Shown in pieces: positions 1 to 11,625 of a DNA stretch of 64,000 nt. The stretch comes from Brevundimonas vesicularis NBRC 12165 (GTDB lineage Bacteria; Pseudomonadota; Alphaproteobacteria; Caulobacterales; Caulobacteraceae), in contig NZ_BCWM01000001.1 of NCBI RefSeq assembly GCF_001592205.1, positions 124,001 to 188,000 of the forward strand, in the 5' to 3' direction. Made by a program: the position numbers and the translations under genes. The notes beneath the pieces are model-generated. The model saw only the letters and a list, made by a program, of their open reading frames with translations. It made no database searches and was not told the DNA's origin. How positions within the stretch are numbered: position 1 is the stretch's first letter; every line of letters begins with the position of its first letter.

Positions 1-541
1 CGTGGGCGCGGTGCTGGCGCTGCACGGCCCGCCAGGGTCGGGCAAGAGCCGCCTCGCCGCCGACTGGGCCGAGCGTGTCGGCGCTGTGCCGCTGAACGGC
101 GCCGAGGCTGCGCTGATCGATCCGCTGGAACTGGAAGGCCGGCCGGTCCTGCTGGACCGCGCGGCGGACGCCGACGACGAAAGCCTGTTTCATCTGATCA
201 ACCTGGCCAACTCCGGCGGCGGCGCTCTGCTGCTGGTGTCGCGTTCGGCCCCGCGCCAATGGTCAGTCGATCTGCCCGATCTGCGATCGCGGCTGGACGC
301 CGTGCGGGCCGTCGCCATCGCCGCGCCCGACGACGCGGTCCTGTCGGCCATCCTGCGCGCCCGCTTCGCCGAACGCAGCATCACCCCATCCGACGACGTG
401 ATCGACTATCTGGTTCGACGCCTGGACCGCTCGGCCGAGACCGCCGCTGCGGTGGTCGAACGTCTGGACGCACTCCACCGCCCGGTCACACGCGTTCTGG
501 CGCGTCAGGTGCTGGACGCCATGGACGCCGCCGGCGACTGA
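1..541 (+). CDS. hdaA: HdaA, DnaA-related regulatory inactivator (5' partial)
   Basis: This is the C-terminal part (about 180 residues) of an Hda-type AAA+ protein. In this family the protein works with the sliding clamp to stimulate ATP hydrolysis on DnaA and so prevent re-initiation of replication. The frame is open through the left edge, so the N-terminus and its clamp-binding motif lie outside the window. A P-loop GPPGSGKS is visible about ten residues in, followed by an AAA+ core and a short helical lid. There is no DNA-binding domain after the lid, which separates it from DnaA itself. It ends about 60 bp before ppk on the same strand, the order I recall from Caulobacter. Confidence 0.85.
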   Translation, partial: VGAVLALHGPPGSGKSRLAADWAERVGAVPLNGAEAALIDPLELEGRPVLLDRAADADDESLFHLINLANSGGGALLLVSRSAPRQWSVDLPDLRSRLDAVRAVAIAAPDDAVLSAILRARFAERSITPSDDVIDYLVRRLDRSAETAAAVVERLDALHRPVTRVLARQVLDAMDAAGD

Positions 542-601
542 CCCGCGACATTTTCTCGGTGCCCGCTTGCGGCCGTCACACACGCGCGCGAGAACCGGAT
601 C

Positions 602-2817
<2,216 letters not shown>

Positions 2818-2818
<1 letters not shown>

Positions 2819-4305
2819 TGCCCGACATCACGCTTACCGACCGCGACATCGCCGCGATCGACATCGGTTCGAACTCGGTTCGCCTGGTTCTTTACCGGCT
2901 GGAAGGCCGTGCGATCTGGACCGTCTATAATGAGAAGGTTCTGGCCGGCCTGGGCCGCGACCTGCCGACGACACGCAAACTGTCGCCCGAGGGCGTTGTC
3001 ATGGCGATGACGGCGCTGCGCCGTTTCGCGGCCGTGCTGGAAGGCGTGCGGCCTGACGCGACCCTGATCGCCGCCACCGCCGCCGTGCGCGAAGCCCTGG
3101 ACGGGCCGGAGTTCTGTGAGCGGGTCGCCGCCGAGACCGGCCTCCAGATCCGCGTCCTGTCGGGTGAGGAAGAGGCCCAATACGCGGCCATGGGCGTGCT
3201 GGCCGGCGCGCCCCTGGCCCACGGCGTCTCGGCCGACATGGGCGGCGCCAGTCTTGAGCTGACCCGGCTGAACGGAGACGGCGTCGAGAACGGCCTGACC
3301 CTGCCGCTGGGTCCCTTTGCTCTGGCTGACGGCAAGGCCTTCGACGCCGAGCGCATCAAGGCCCGTATCGATCAGGCCCTGAAACCGGTCGCAGGCCAGT
3401 TCAAGAGCGAGCGCCTCTACGCCGTGGGCGGCGCCTGGCGGACCCTGGCCCAGGTCCAGATGGGCCTGAAATCCTATCCGCTGAAGGTCGTGCATCAATA
3501 TCAGATGTCGGCCGATGAGGCGCTGGAGACCGCGCGTCTGGTCGCGCAACAGTCGGCGGCCAGCCTGGCCAAACTGCCCGGCGTATCGAAGAAGCGCGCC
3601 GAGACCCTGCCCTACGCCGGCCTGGTGCTGGAGGCGTTGATCAAACATCTCGGTCTCAAACAGATCGAGATGTCGGCCTGGGGCGTGCGCGAGGGCCTGC
3701 TGTTCGAGACGCTGGACGAGGCGACGCGCACGGCCGATCCGCTGCTGGCCGGCTGCACCGCCCTGGGCGGTCGCCAGGGTGTGGCCCCCGCCCTGCCCGG
3801 CGCGCTGAACGGCTGGATTTCCGAAATCGTCGCCGCCCTTCCCGAGGTTTTCGGCGAAAAACGCGACGCCGTTCTGGTCAGCGCCGCCTGCCGTCTGGCG
3901 GACCTGGGCGCGCGGCTGCACCCGGATCACAGGCTGGAGCTTGTCTTCGACCAGGTGCTGCGCGCGCCCGTCGCCGGCATCAGCCATACCGAACGCGCCT
4001 TTTTGGCCAGCGCGATGAACGCCCGGTACGGCGGCGCGCCCGCCACGCCGCAGCCCGAGGTCATCGACCGCCTGCTCGACGCCGCCGCCGCCAAACGCGC
4101 CCGCGCCATCGGCCTGGCGATCCGTCTGGCCTGCGACCTGTCCGGGCGCTCACCCCAGCTGATGGCCAACGCCACCGCCAAGGTCAAAGGCGGCGACCTG
4201 CGTCTGACCGCGACCGAAGGCTACGCCGACGTCCTCTTGGGGGAACAGACCAAGAAGCGCGCCAAGGCCCTCGCCGAGGCGATGGACCTGGGGCTGAAGA
4301 TTTAG
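2818..4305 (+). CDS. ppx: Exopolyphosphatase, Ppx/GppA family
   Basis: A 495-residue ASKHA-fold phosphatase of the Ppx/GppA family, which removes terminal phosphate from polyphosphate or from pppGpp. The N-terminal phosphate-binding loop reads IDIGSNSVRLVLYR near residue 15, and the second glycine-rich loop reads ADMGGASLEL near residue 138. A C-terminal HD-like helical region follows from about residue 320. The start overlaps the ppk stop by one base. Pairing with ppk favours Ppx, but GppA activity cannot be excluded from sequence alone. The gene converges on rnd with only 12 bp between the two stops and no clear hairpin terminator. Confidence 0.92.
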
Positions 4306-4317
4306 GCTAAGCGGCCC

Positions 4318-5466
4318 CTACTCGATCTCGACGACTTCCACCCGCGCGCCGTTCAGCACCAGGGCGATCTCGCCGCGCTTCAGCTTCAGCGCATCCTCGC
4401 CGAAGATCTGGCGGCGCCAGCCCTTCATGGCGTCGATGTCGGCATCGTCGCTGATGGCGATCTTTTCCAGGTCCGACACGGTGGCGATCAGCTTGGAGGC
4501 CACGCCGGCGTTGTCGCTCTTGGCCTTCAGCAGCACCTTCAACAGTTCCACCACCGACGGTGGGGCCGGCTGGCGGTGGGCGGGGCGCTCCATCTCGGGC
4601 GCATGCGATTCGGGATCGGCCAGAACCCGCTTCAGCTCCTCAGCCAGTTCCAGACCCAGGCGCGAACCGCCGAAACCCTTGGGCACCGAGCGCAGGCGAT
4701 TGAAGGCCTCGACATCCGTCGGCGTCTGCTGGGCGATCTCGTCGATGCCCTCGTCCTTCAGGATGCGGCCGCGCGGCTGGTCGCGCTCCTGCGCCGCCCG
4801 CTCGCGCCAGACGGCGACGGCCTTGAACGCCGCCAGATATTTGGCCGAGAACTTCTTGGGCTTCAGCCGCTTCCAGGCGTTTTCCGGATTGGTGTCGTAG
4901 AGGGCCGGATCGGTCAGGCTCTCCATCTCCGACATCACCCACTCCAGCCGGCCTTCCTTCTGCAGCCGGTCGCGCAGCTTGGGATAAAGCGCCGCAAGGT
5001 GGGTCACGTCGCCCAGCGCATAGACGAGTTGGTTCTCCGACAACGGCCGGCGCGCCCAGTCGGTGAAGCGGCTGCCCTTGTCCACCTCGATGCGCAGCAT
5101 CTGCCGCACCAGCGAATCATAGGCGACCTGTTCGCCGAAGCCGGCGGCCATGGCGGCGACCTGGGTGTCGAACATCGGCTTGGGCATGGCCCCCAGGCGC
5201 ACGAAGATTTCCACGTCCTGGCGACAGGCGTGGAAGACCTTCACGATCTTCTCGTCGCGCAACAACTCCAGGAACGGCTCCAGATCCAGCCCCTCCGCCA
5301 TCGGGTCGATGATGGCGGAGTGATCGGCCGAGGCCGCCTGGATCAGGCAGAGCTTCGGCCAATAGGTCGTTTCCCGCATGAACTCGGTGTCGACCGTGAT
5401 GAAGGGGGCTGTGGCTACGCGGGCGCAAAAATCGGCCAGCGCCTCGGTGGTGGTGATCGGCGTCAT
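4318..5466 (-). CDS. rnd: Ribonuclease D
   Basis: A 3'-to-5' exoribonuclease that trims tRNA and other stable RNA precursors. The 382-residue protein carries the DEDD exonuclease signature: Asp26 and Glu28 in VDTEFMRETTYW, an Asp in HACRQDVEIF, and the YxxxD motif in YALGDVTHLAALY. An HRDC domain follows at about residues 210-290. The first ATG lies at 5466, about 80 bp from the divergent purM start, so the two genes may share an upstream region. Confidence 0.95.
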   Translation of the reverse strand: MTPITTTEALADFCARVATAPFITVDTEFMRETTYWPKLCLIQAASADHSAIIDPMAEGLDLEPFLELLRDEKIVKVFHACRQDVEIFVRLGAMPKPMFDTQVAAMAAGFGEQVAYDSLVRQMLRIEVDKGSRFTDWARRPLSENQLVYALGDVTHLAALYPKLRDRLQKEGRLEWVMSEMESLTDPALYDTNPENAWKRLKPKKFSAKYLAAFKAVAVWRERAAQERDQPRGRILKDEGIDEIAQQTPTDVEAFNRLRSVPKGFGGSRLGLELAEELKRVLADPESHAPEMERPAHRQPAPPSVVELLKVLLKAKSDNAGVASKLIATVSDLEKIAISDDADIDAMKGWRRQIFGEDALKLKRGEIALVLNGARVEVVEIE

Positions 5467-5545
5467 TCCGATGCTATAGCCCCGCGCATCCTACCTGTGG
5501 CAAGAGCCGCGCTGCATTTCCGCCCCGATTCAGGCCCGAGATCCC

Positions 5546-6583
5546 ATGAGCGACACCCAAAAGCCTCTCGAAAACGGTCTGACCTACGCCGATGCGGGCG
5601 TGGACATCGACGCGGGCGAAATGCTGGTCGAACATATCAAGCCGCTGGCCAAATCGACGGCGCGCCCCGGATCGGAGCCCTCGCTGGGCGGGTTCGGCGC
5701 CCTGTTCGACCTCAAGGCCGCCGGCTTCGAAGATCCGCTGATCGTCACCACCACGGACGGCGTCGGCACCAAGCTGAAGATCGCCATCGAGACCGGCCGT
5801 CATGACGGCGTTGGCGTCGACCTGGTCGCCATGTGCGTCAACGACCTGTTGGCCCAAGGGGCCGAACCCCTGCTGTTCCTCGACTATTACGCGACCGGCC
5901 GGCTGGAGATCGACGCCGCCCGCCGCGTCGTCGCCGGCATCGCCGAGGGTTGTCGCCAGGCCGGCTGCGCCCTGGTCGGGGGCGAGACCGCCGAAATGCC
6001 GGGCATGTACACCGAGGGCGACTACGATCTGGCCGGGTTCAGCCTGGGCGCCGTCGAACGCGGTCACGCCCTGCCCTATCTGGATCGCCAGGCGGCCGGC
6101 GACGTCATCATCGGCCTGGCCTCCACCGGCCCGCACTCCAACGGCTATTCTCTGGTGCGCAAGGTGGTCGAGAAGTCCGGACTGGCCTGGGGCGACGACG
6201 CCCCCTTCGCCAAGGACCGTTCGCTGGCCCAGGCCCTGATGGAGCCCACCCGCATCTATGTGAAGCCGGTGCTGCCGATCATGAAGGCGGGCCTGGTCAA
6301 GGGCGCGGCCCACATCACCGGCGGCGGCCTGATCGAAAACCCGCCCCGCTGCATCGCCGAGGGTCTGCAGGCCCGCTTCGACTGGGACGCCTGGCCCATG
6401 CCCGCCGTCTTCCAGTGGCTGGCCGAAACCGGCGGCATCAGCGACCATGAGATGCGCCGCACCTTCAATTGCGGCGTCGGCTTCATCCTGATCGTCGCGC
6501 CCGAGAACGCCGAACCGGTGCTGGCGGCCCTGCTCAACGCCGGCGAAGTCGCCTTCGTCTGCGGACAACTGGAAGCGGCCTAA
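5546..6583 (+). CDS. purM: Phosphoribosylformylglycinamidine cyclo-ligase (AIR synthetase)
   Basis: PurM closes the imidazole ring in purine synthesis: FGAM plus ATP gives AIR. The 345-residue length is normal. Recognisable are the N-terminal [12 protein letters not shown], the glycine-rich [15 protein letters not shown], the ATP-binding [12 protein letters not shown] and [11 protein letters not shown], and the C-terminal [13 protein letters not shown]. The ATG at 5546 precedes the conserved start of the family. purN, which acts earlier in the pathway, lies about 1.8 kb downstream on the same strand, separated by a peptidase gene on the other strand. Confidence 0.97.
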   Translation: MSDTQKPLENGLTYADAGVDIDAGEMLVEHIKPLAKSTARPGSEPSLGGFGALFDLKAAGFEDPLIVTTTDGVGTKLKIAIETGRHDGVGVDLVAMCVNDLLAQGAEPLLFLDYYATGRLEIDAARRVVAGIAEGCRQAGCALVGGETAEMPGMYTEGDYDLAGFSLGAVERGHALPYLDRQAAGDVIIGLASTGPHSNGYSLVRKVVEKSGLAWGDDAPFAKDRSLAQALMEPTRIYVKPVLPIMKAGLVKGAAHITGGGLIENPPRCIAEGLQARFDWDAWPMPAVFQWLAETGGISDHEMRRTFNCGVGFILIVAPENAEPVLAALLNAGEVAFVCGQLEAA

Positions 6584-6606
6584 GCCGCCCCCAGGTCCCG
6601 CGGGGC

Positions 6607-8217
6607 TTACCGGACCCCGCCGTTCGCCGTCTCGGCGTAGAAGCGCGACAGGTCGGCGTGCAGCTTCACCAGAGCGTCGTGGCTGAGGTACATCATGTGC
6701 CCGCCCTCATAGTAGGTGAACTCCAGGTTCGGCCGCAGGCTGGGCTCCAGCATCATCTGCGCCAGATCGAACTCGGTCGAGAAGAAGGGCGTGGCGGCGT
6801 CATAATAGCCGTTCAGCGACATCACCTTCAGATACGGATTTCGTCGCATCGCCGTGGCCAGATCGATGGCCGTGTTCGGCGTGGTTTGCGGCCCTCCCAC
6901 CGGCGGACGGTGGCTCCAGTTCCAGTTGAAGCCCGGCAGGCCCCGCGCCGACATTCGGTATTCGACGTCGGTCTTGTAGTTCAGTTCATTGGCCACGTAG
7001 TCGCGGAAGATGCCGAAATAGGCCCCCGTCACGGCCGAGCTGGACGGATCATCCTCCGGCTCGCCGCCCGCCGCATCTTCATCCAGACCCATGTAGCGGG
7101 TGTCCAGCCGCCCGATCGTCTGGCGCCGGTCGCGCAGCAGTTCCTTGCGGAAGGCGCCGAGATCCACGCGCATATTCGCGTTGTCGATGAAGGTGGTCGA
7201 CAGGCCGGTCAGGTCGCTCATCTGACGCACGATATCGGCGCGCTCGGCGTCAGAGATCATGTGCCCCTTGGCCAGAGCAGAGGCATACGGTCCCAACGCG
7301 AAGTCGCGTGCCCGCTGGACCTGTTCCTCGACCGTCGCGGCCGGATTCGTCAGCTTGCGATGATACCAGGCCGTCGCCGCATAGGTCGGCAACAGGGTGA
7401 CGAAGTTCTGCGGATAGCCTGGCTGACGCACGCCATAGTTCATGATCGACGACAGCAGCACCACGCCGTTCAGCGACATCCCGCGATCTTCAAGCTGGAA
7501 CGCCACCGCACCGGTGCGCAGCGTGCCGTAGGATTCGCCGATAATGTATTTCGGGCTGGACCAACGGCTGAACTTGGTCGTGTAGCGCATGATGGCGCGA
7601 GCGAAGGCGTCGGCGTCTCCGTCCACGCCCCAGAAGGTCGAACCCGGCGTCTCGCCCAACGGACGCGAGAAGCCCGCGCCTACCATGTCGATGAAAACCA
7701 GGTCCGTCTGATCCAGCAGAGTCTGGTCGTTCGGGCCGAAGGCGAAGGGCGCCGGCCGCACCACGGTCGGCTCATCGGTCTGGACCCGCATCGGCCCAAA
7801 CGAGCCCATATGCAGCCACACGGTCGGCGAGCCTGGTCCCCCGTTGTAGAGATAGGTCACCGGCCGCGTCCCAACCGGCTGACCGTCCAGCCTATAGGCG
7901 GTGTAGAACAGGCTGGCGGTCGGCATCCCCGAGTCATCGCGGATCGTCAGCGTGCCCGCCGTCGCCTTGTAGCGCAGCGTCTTGCCGTGGGCGTTGACCG
8001 AATGGGCCGTCGTGACTTCGGTCTCCTCGACCGGTGCGCGCGCCCAGTCCTTTTCGATCGCCTCGGCGTTGGCGTTGCGGAACCGGTCGGTTGCGGATCG
8101 CATCGCGGCGCCCCCGCCATTGTTGCTGCTGCTGTTGGTCCCGCTTTCCTGGGCCAGCGCCGCCACGGGCGCGCCCAGCATCGCGGCGATGGCCGCGAGG
8201 CAGATCAATCTCTTCAT
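6607..8217 (-). CDS. Exported S10-family serine carboxypeptidase-like protein
   Basis: A 536-residue alpha/beta hydrolase of peptidase family S10. The catalytic serine is in GESYG near residue 228, the acid is probably the Asp in NGYYDAATPF, and the histidine is in EGGHMMYLSHD near the C-terminus. I chose the ATG at 8217 because it opens a clear signal peptide (MKRLICLAAIAAMLG, then a cut near ALAQES). The frame stays open to 8424, but that would overlap purN and bury the signal sequence. The protein is probably periplasmic; the substrate is unknown. A stretch rich in Ser, Asn and Gly follows the signal peptide. Confidence 0.88.
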   Translation of the reverse strand: MKRLICLAAIAAMLGAPVAALAQESGTNSSSNNGGGAAMRSATDRFRNANAEAIEKDWARAPVEETEVTTAHSVNAHGKTLRYKATAGTLTIRDDSGMPTASLFYTAYRLDGQPVGTRPVTYLYNGGPGSPTVWLHMGSFGPMRVQTDEPTVVRPAPFAFGPNDQTLLDQTDLVFIDMVGAGFSRPLGETPGSTFWGVDGDADAFARAIMRYTTKFSRWSSPKYIIGESYGTLRTGAVAFQLEDRGMSLNGVVLLSSIMNYGVRQPGYPQNFVTLLPTYAATAWYHRKLTNPAATVEEQVQRARDFALGPYASALAKGHMISDAERADIVRQMSDLTGLSTTFIDNANMRVDLGAFRKELLRDRRQTIGRLDTRYMGLDEDAAGGEPEDDPSSSAVTGAYFGIFRDYVANELNYKTDVEYRMSARGLPGFNWNWSHRPPVGGPQTTPNTAIDLATAMRRNPYLKVMSLNGYYDAATPFFSTEFDLAQMMLEPSLRPNLEFTYYEGGHMMYLSHDALVKLHADLSRFYAETANGGVR

Positions 8218-8359
8218 GCGATAGTCCCCTGTACGCGCCGACCCACGACCCCTCGCCATGCGGTCGGCGTTACACGCTAACGCCCGAATCCAGCCGACAA
8301 CAAGGGCGGATCGCGTTTGAAACTTGCCAATGGTCGCCCGCCCCGTCATGCGAGGCGCC

Positions 8360-8962
8360 ATGTCGCCCCAAGCCGCCCCGCCCGTCCGCGTCGCCGTCCT
8401 GATCTCGGGGGCGGGCTCCAACATGGCGGCTCTGATCGACGCCGGTCAGGCGCCGGACAGCGGCTATGAGGTCGTGCTGGTGCTGTCGAACGTCGAAGGC
8501 GCGGGCGGCCTGGCGATCGCGGCGGCCAAGGGCGTGGCGACGGCGACCGTGGCGCACAAACCGTTCGGCAAGGACCGTGAGGCGCATGAGCGGGCGGTGG
8601 ACGCCGTCCTGCGCGACGCTGGCGCCGAGGTTCTGGCTCTGGCCGGCTATATGCGCGTTCTGACGCCCTGGCTGGTCGGCGGCTGGCGCGAGCGGATGCT
8701 GAACATCCACCCCAGCCTGCTGCCCCTCTATCCGGGTCTGGACACCCACGCCCGCGCCATCACCGCCGGCGACGCCGAGGCCGGCTGCACGGTCCATCTG
8801 GTGACCGAGGGCGTGGACGAGGGCCCGATCCTGGGCCAAGCGCGCGTGCCGATCGTAGAGGGCGACACGGCTGAGGCCCTGGCCGAACGGGTCAAGACGG
8901 CGGAGCATCAGCTTTACCCGCAGGTGCTGTCCGATTTCTGCCGAGACCTTCTCCGCCCTTAG
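8360..8962 (+). CDS. purN: Phosphoribosylglycinamide formyltransferase
   Basis: PurN transfers the formyl group of 10-formyl-THF to GAR in purine synthesis. The protein is 200 residues from the ATG at 8360, which sits nine residues before the conserved strand VRVAVLISGAGSNM. In-frame starts at 8324 (TTG), 8330 and 8348 would only add unconserved residues. The catalytic segment is present: the Asn-x-His of LNIHPSLLP, and the loop GCTVHLVTEGVDEGPIL with its aspartate. purM lies upstream on the same strand. The 142 bp between this gene and the divergent S10 peptidase gene must hold both promoters. Confidence 0.95.
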   Translation: MSPQAAPPVRVAVLISGAGSNMAALIDAGQAPDSGYEVVLVLSNVEGAGGLAIAAAKGVATATVAHKPFGKDREAHERAVDAVLRDAGAEVLALAGYMRVLTPWLVGGWRERMLNIHPSLLPLYPGLDTHARAITAGDAEAGCTVHLVTEGVDEGPILGQARVPIVEGDTAEALAERVKTAEHQLYPQVLSDFCRDLLRP

Positions 8963-9049
8963 CGGCGCGAAGATTACAAAAACGTCATGCGACAGACCGC
9001 CGCACCGGCGCAATGGTGCGCCCGACCTCAATCGGGACCTTCTTCATCC

Positions 9050-11119
9050 ATGACTCGCATTCGTCTGATGGCCGCCTGTTCGGCCTGTATCGTCGTCGCT
9101 CTGACCGGCGGCGCGGCCTCGGCCCAGGACGCTTCGGCCCAGCATTCGCACGGCACAGCCGGCGCGGCCCACAGCCCCTTCGGCGCCTGGGGCTTTGATC
9201 TGGCCGGTCGCGACACCTCGGTGAAGCCCGGCGACGACTTCAACGAATACGCCAACGGGACCTATCTGCGCACGACCGAGATTCCGGCCGACAAGTCGCG
9301 ATTCGGCCCGTTCGACGTCCTGTATGAGAACGCCCAGGCCCAGCTGAAATCGATCATCGAAACCAGCGCCGCCAATCCCGCCAACGAGAACGCCCGCAAG
9401 GTCGGCGCCCTGTACGCCAGCTTCATGGACGAGGTGAAGATCGAGCAGCTGGGCGCGACGCCGCTGGCCGCCGACCTCGCCGCCGTCAAGGCGGTCACCG
9501 ACCACGCCGGCATGGCGCGCCTGATGGGCGAGAGCCATTCGGGCTTCGGCGGCTCCTTGTTCGGCATCGACGTGTTCGAAGACCTGAAGAACCCCAATCT
9601 GAACTCGGCCTACCTGGGTCAGGGATCGCTGGGCCTGCCGGACCGCGACTACTATCTGAAGGCCGACTTCGCCGCCCAGCGCGAGGCCTATCTGGCCTAT
9701 CTGGCGACCACCCTGACCGCCATCGGCTGGGCCGACCCGGCCAAAACCGCCGCCGACATCCTGGCCTTCGAAACCAAGGTCGCCGACAAGCAGTGGACGA
9801 CGGTCGAGCGTCGCCAGATCGACAAGCTGTACAACCCGGCCAAGGCCTCGGACCTGGCGACCCTGGCTCCCGGCTTCGACTGGGCCGGCTTCCTGGCCGG
9901 CGCCCAGGTGTCGGATGTCGACACCTTGGTGCTGATGGAAAACACCGCCATTCCCGCTATCGCCCAGGTGTTCGCCGACACCCCAATCGAGACCCTGAAG
10001 GCCTGGCAGGCGTTCAACGTCGTCGATCAGGCCAGCCCCTATCTGTCCAAGGCCTTCGTCGACGCCCGCTTCGACTTCCGCGGCAAGACGCTGCGCGGTC
10101 AGCCCGAAAACCGTCCCCGCTGGAACCGGGGCGTGGCCCTGGTCGACGGCCAGCTGGGCGAGGTCCTGGCCCAGGAATACGTTCGCCTGCACTTCCCCGC
10201 CTCGTCAAAGGCCCAGATGGAGGCCTTGGTCGGCAACATCCGCGACGCCATGACCGAGCGGCTGAAGACCCTGGACTGGATGAGCGAGCCCACGCGCGAA
10301 CAAGCCCTGTACAAGATGTCCAAGTTCGGCGTGAAGATCGGCTATCCCGACAAATGGCGCTCGTATGACGGCCTAGAGCTGAAGGCCGACGACCTGTACG
10401 GCAACGTCGAACGCTCGTCGGCCTTTGAATGGGCCTACAAGCGTGGCAAGATCGGCAAGCCGGTCGATCCACTGGAATGGGGCATGACGCCCCAGACGGT
10501 GAACGCCTACTATAACCCGCCGCGCAACGAGATCGTCTTCCCGGCCGCCATCCTGCAGGCGCCCTTCTTCGATCCGAACGCGGACCCGGCCGTCAACTAC
10601 GGCGGCATCGGCGCGGTCATCGGCCACGAGATCACCCACGGCTTCGACGATCAGGGCCGCAAGTCGGACGGCGACGGCGTGCTGCGCGACTGGTGGACGC
10701 CGGAAGACGCCGCCCGCTTCGAGGCGCGCGCCAAGGTGCTGGGCGACATCTATGACAAGCTGGAGCCGATCCCCGGCGTGCACGTCAACGGCGACCTGAC
10801 GATGGGCGAGAACATCGCCGACCTGGGCGGCCTGCTGCTGGCCCTGGACGCTTATCACAAGTCTCTGAACGGCCAGCCGGCGCCGGTCATCGATGGCCTG
10901 ACGGGCGATCAGCGCGTCTTCCTGGGCTGGGCGCAGGTCTGGCGCGAGAAGTCGCGCGAGGCGGCGCTGAAGGAGCAGTTGACCACCGATCCGCACTCGC
11001 CCGGCCCGGTGCGCGCTGCGACCTCGCCGCGCAATATCGAAGCCTGGTATGCGGCCTTCGGCGTCTCGCCGGACCAGAAGGAGTATATTGCGCCCGAGGC
11101 CCGCGCCCGCATCTGGTAA
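9050..11119 (+). CDS. M13-family (neprilysin-like) zinc metallopeptidase, exported
   Basis: A 689-residue M13 endopeptidase. The zinc site HEITH is at residues 526-530 within GHEITHGFDDQGR. The third ligand is in GENIADLGGLLLAL, and the protein ends in RARIW, close to the conserved C-terminal Arg-x-Trp of the family. The substrate-binding motif NAYYNPPRNEIVFPAA is also present. I chose the ATG at 9050 because it begins a good signal peptide (MTRIRLMAACSACIV, cut near ASAQD). An upstream in-frame ATG at 8987 would add 21 residues before it. A perfect hairpin terminator follows at 11142. Confidence 0.93.
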   Translation: MTRIRLMAACSACIVVALTGGAASAQDASAQHSHGTAGAAHSPFGAWGFDLAGRDTSVKPGDDFNEYANGTYLRTTEIPADKSRFGPFDVLYENAQAQLKSIIETSAANPANENARKVGALYASFMDEVKIEQLGATPLAADLAAVKAVTDHAGMARLMGESHSGFGGSLFGIDVFEDLKNPNLNSAYLGQGSLGLPDRDYYLKADFAAQREAYLAYLATTLTAIGWADPAKTAADILAFETKVADKQWTTVERRQIDKLYNPAKASDLATLAPGFDWAGFLAGAQVSDVDTLVLMENTAIPAIAQVFADTPIETLKAWQAFNVVDQASPYLSKAFVDARFDFRGKTLRGQPENRPRWNRGVALVDGQLGEVLAQEYVRLHFPASSKAQMEALVGNIRDAMTERLKTLDWMSEPTREQALYKMSKFGVKIGYPDKWRSYDGLELKADDLYGNVERSSAFEWAYKRGKIGKPVDPLEWGMTPQTVNAYYNPPRNEIVFPAAILQAPFFDPNADPAVNYGGIGAVIGHEITHGFDDQGRKSDGDGVLRDWWTPEDAARFEARAKVLGDIYDKLEPIPGVHVNGDLTMGENIADLGGLLLALDAYHKSLNGQPAPVIDGLTGDQRVFLGWAQVWREKSREAALKEQLTTDPHSPGPVRAATSPRNIEAWYAAFGVSPDQKEYIAPEARARIW

Positions 11120-11141
11120 GGGCGCCGGACGTCAGACGTAG

Positions 11142-11174
11142 AAAAGGCCCGGAGCGAACGCTCCGGGCCTTTTT
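11142..11174. terminator. Bidirectional rho-independent terminator
   Basis: A perfect 15-bp inverted repeat (arms 11142-11156 and 11159-11173) runs into five T residues on the plus strand and has four A residues ahead of the first arm. It can end both the M13 peptidase transcript and the converging lipoprotein gene. Confidence 0.9.
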
Positions 11175-11208
11175 GTCATCCGGGCTTTCGCCCCAGACTG
11201 AGCCTGAT

Positions 11209-11409
11209 TTAGCGGGGCTTGGTCGCCGCGCCGGCGACGGCGCCGATGGCGGCGCCGGCCACGGTCGAACCCGTGTTGCCGCCGATGACCTGACCGGCGA
11301 CGGCGCCGCCCAAGGCGCCGGTGGCGGCGCGTTGTTCCATCGTCTGGCCGCAGGCGGCCAGCAGGGCCACGACGCCGATGACGGGGGCCAGTTTGATCAT
11401 GGTCTTCAT
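11209..11409 (-). CDS. Small glycine-zipper lipoprotein
   Basis: A 66-residue protein that starts with a lipoprotein signal (hydrophobic run ending in LLAAC) and continues as a glycine zipper of alternating G/A-xxx-G repeats (ATGALGGAVAGQVIGG and similar). I chose the ATG at 11409 because it places the lipobox correctly and has GGAGAAG just upstream; the longer frame to 11448 would spoil the signal. The mature protein is probably anchored in the outer membrane. A perfect GGAAC-N16-CGTT motif at 11448-11472 suggests control by the EcfG/SigT general stress sigma factor. The function of this protein class is not established. Confidence 0.75.
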   Translation of the reverse strand: MKTMIKLAPVIGVVALLAACGQTMEQRAATGALGGAVAGQVIGGNTGSTVAGAAIGAVAGAATKPR

Positions 11410-11447
11410 GGGTCTTCTCCGGGAGACGAACGAGATAATAACAACCA

Positions 11448-11472
11448 AACGACAAGGCCCGCGTCCGGTTCC
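11448..11472 (-). promoter_or_regulatory. Candidate EcfG/SigT general-stress promoter
   Basis: Read on the minus strand, GGAAC (11472-11468), 16 bases, then CGTT (11451-11448). This matches the alphaproteobacterial EcfG consensus exactly. The predicted RNA would start about 30 bases before the lipoprotein ATG at 11409, an ideal distance. Inference from motif and position. Confidence 0.6.
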
Positions 11473-11493
11473 GGGCGCGGGCCTATATAGTCA

Positions 11494-11523
11494 CGCTATG
11501 CGAGAGGCTTCGCTCTCACATAG
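11494..11523. repeat. Imperfect inverted repeat between the lipoprotein gene and ndk
   Basis: GCTATG and GAGAG in the left arm pair with CTCTC and CATAGC in the right arm, around a short GC-rich loop. It may help end the ndk transcript (minus strand), but no T-run follows, so the role is open. Confidence 0.5.
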
Positions 11524-11535
11524 CTCCTCTTTCTT

Positions 11536-11625
11536 GCGCTACGCTCGGAACGCGGTTCCTCGCAACTTGAGCGCCTTGTGCTCGCGCTACGCTCGGAACG
11601 CGGTTCCTCGCAACTTGAGCGCCTT
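11536..11625. repeat. Tandem duplication, 42 identical bases at 48-bp period
   Basis: The segment 11536-11577 is repeated exactly at 11584-11625. Each copy contains a small palindrome, GGAAC-GCG-GTTCC. The second copy runs up to the ndk stop codon (TAA at 11626-11624), so the repeat lies in the ndk 3' region. Two copies only; not a CRISPR. Confidence 0.9.

Noticed and set aside
11536..11625. CRISPR-like repeat pair
   Set aside because: Only two copies, a 6-bp spacer, no leader and no cas gene.
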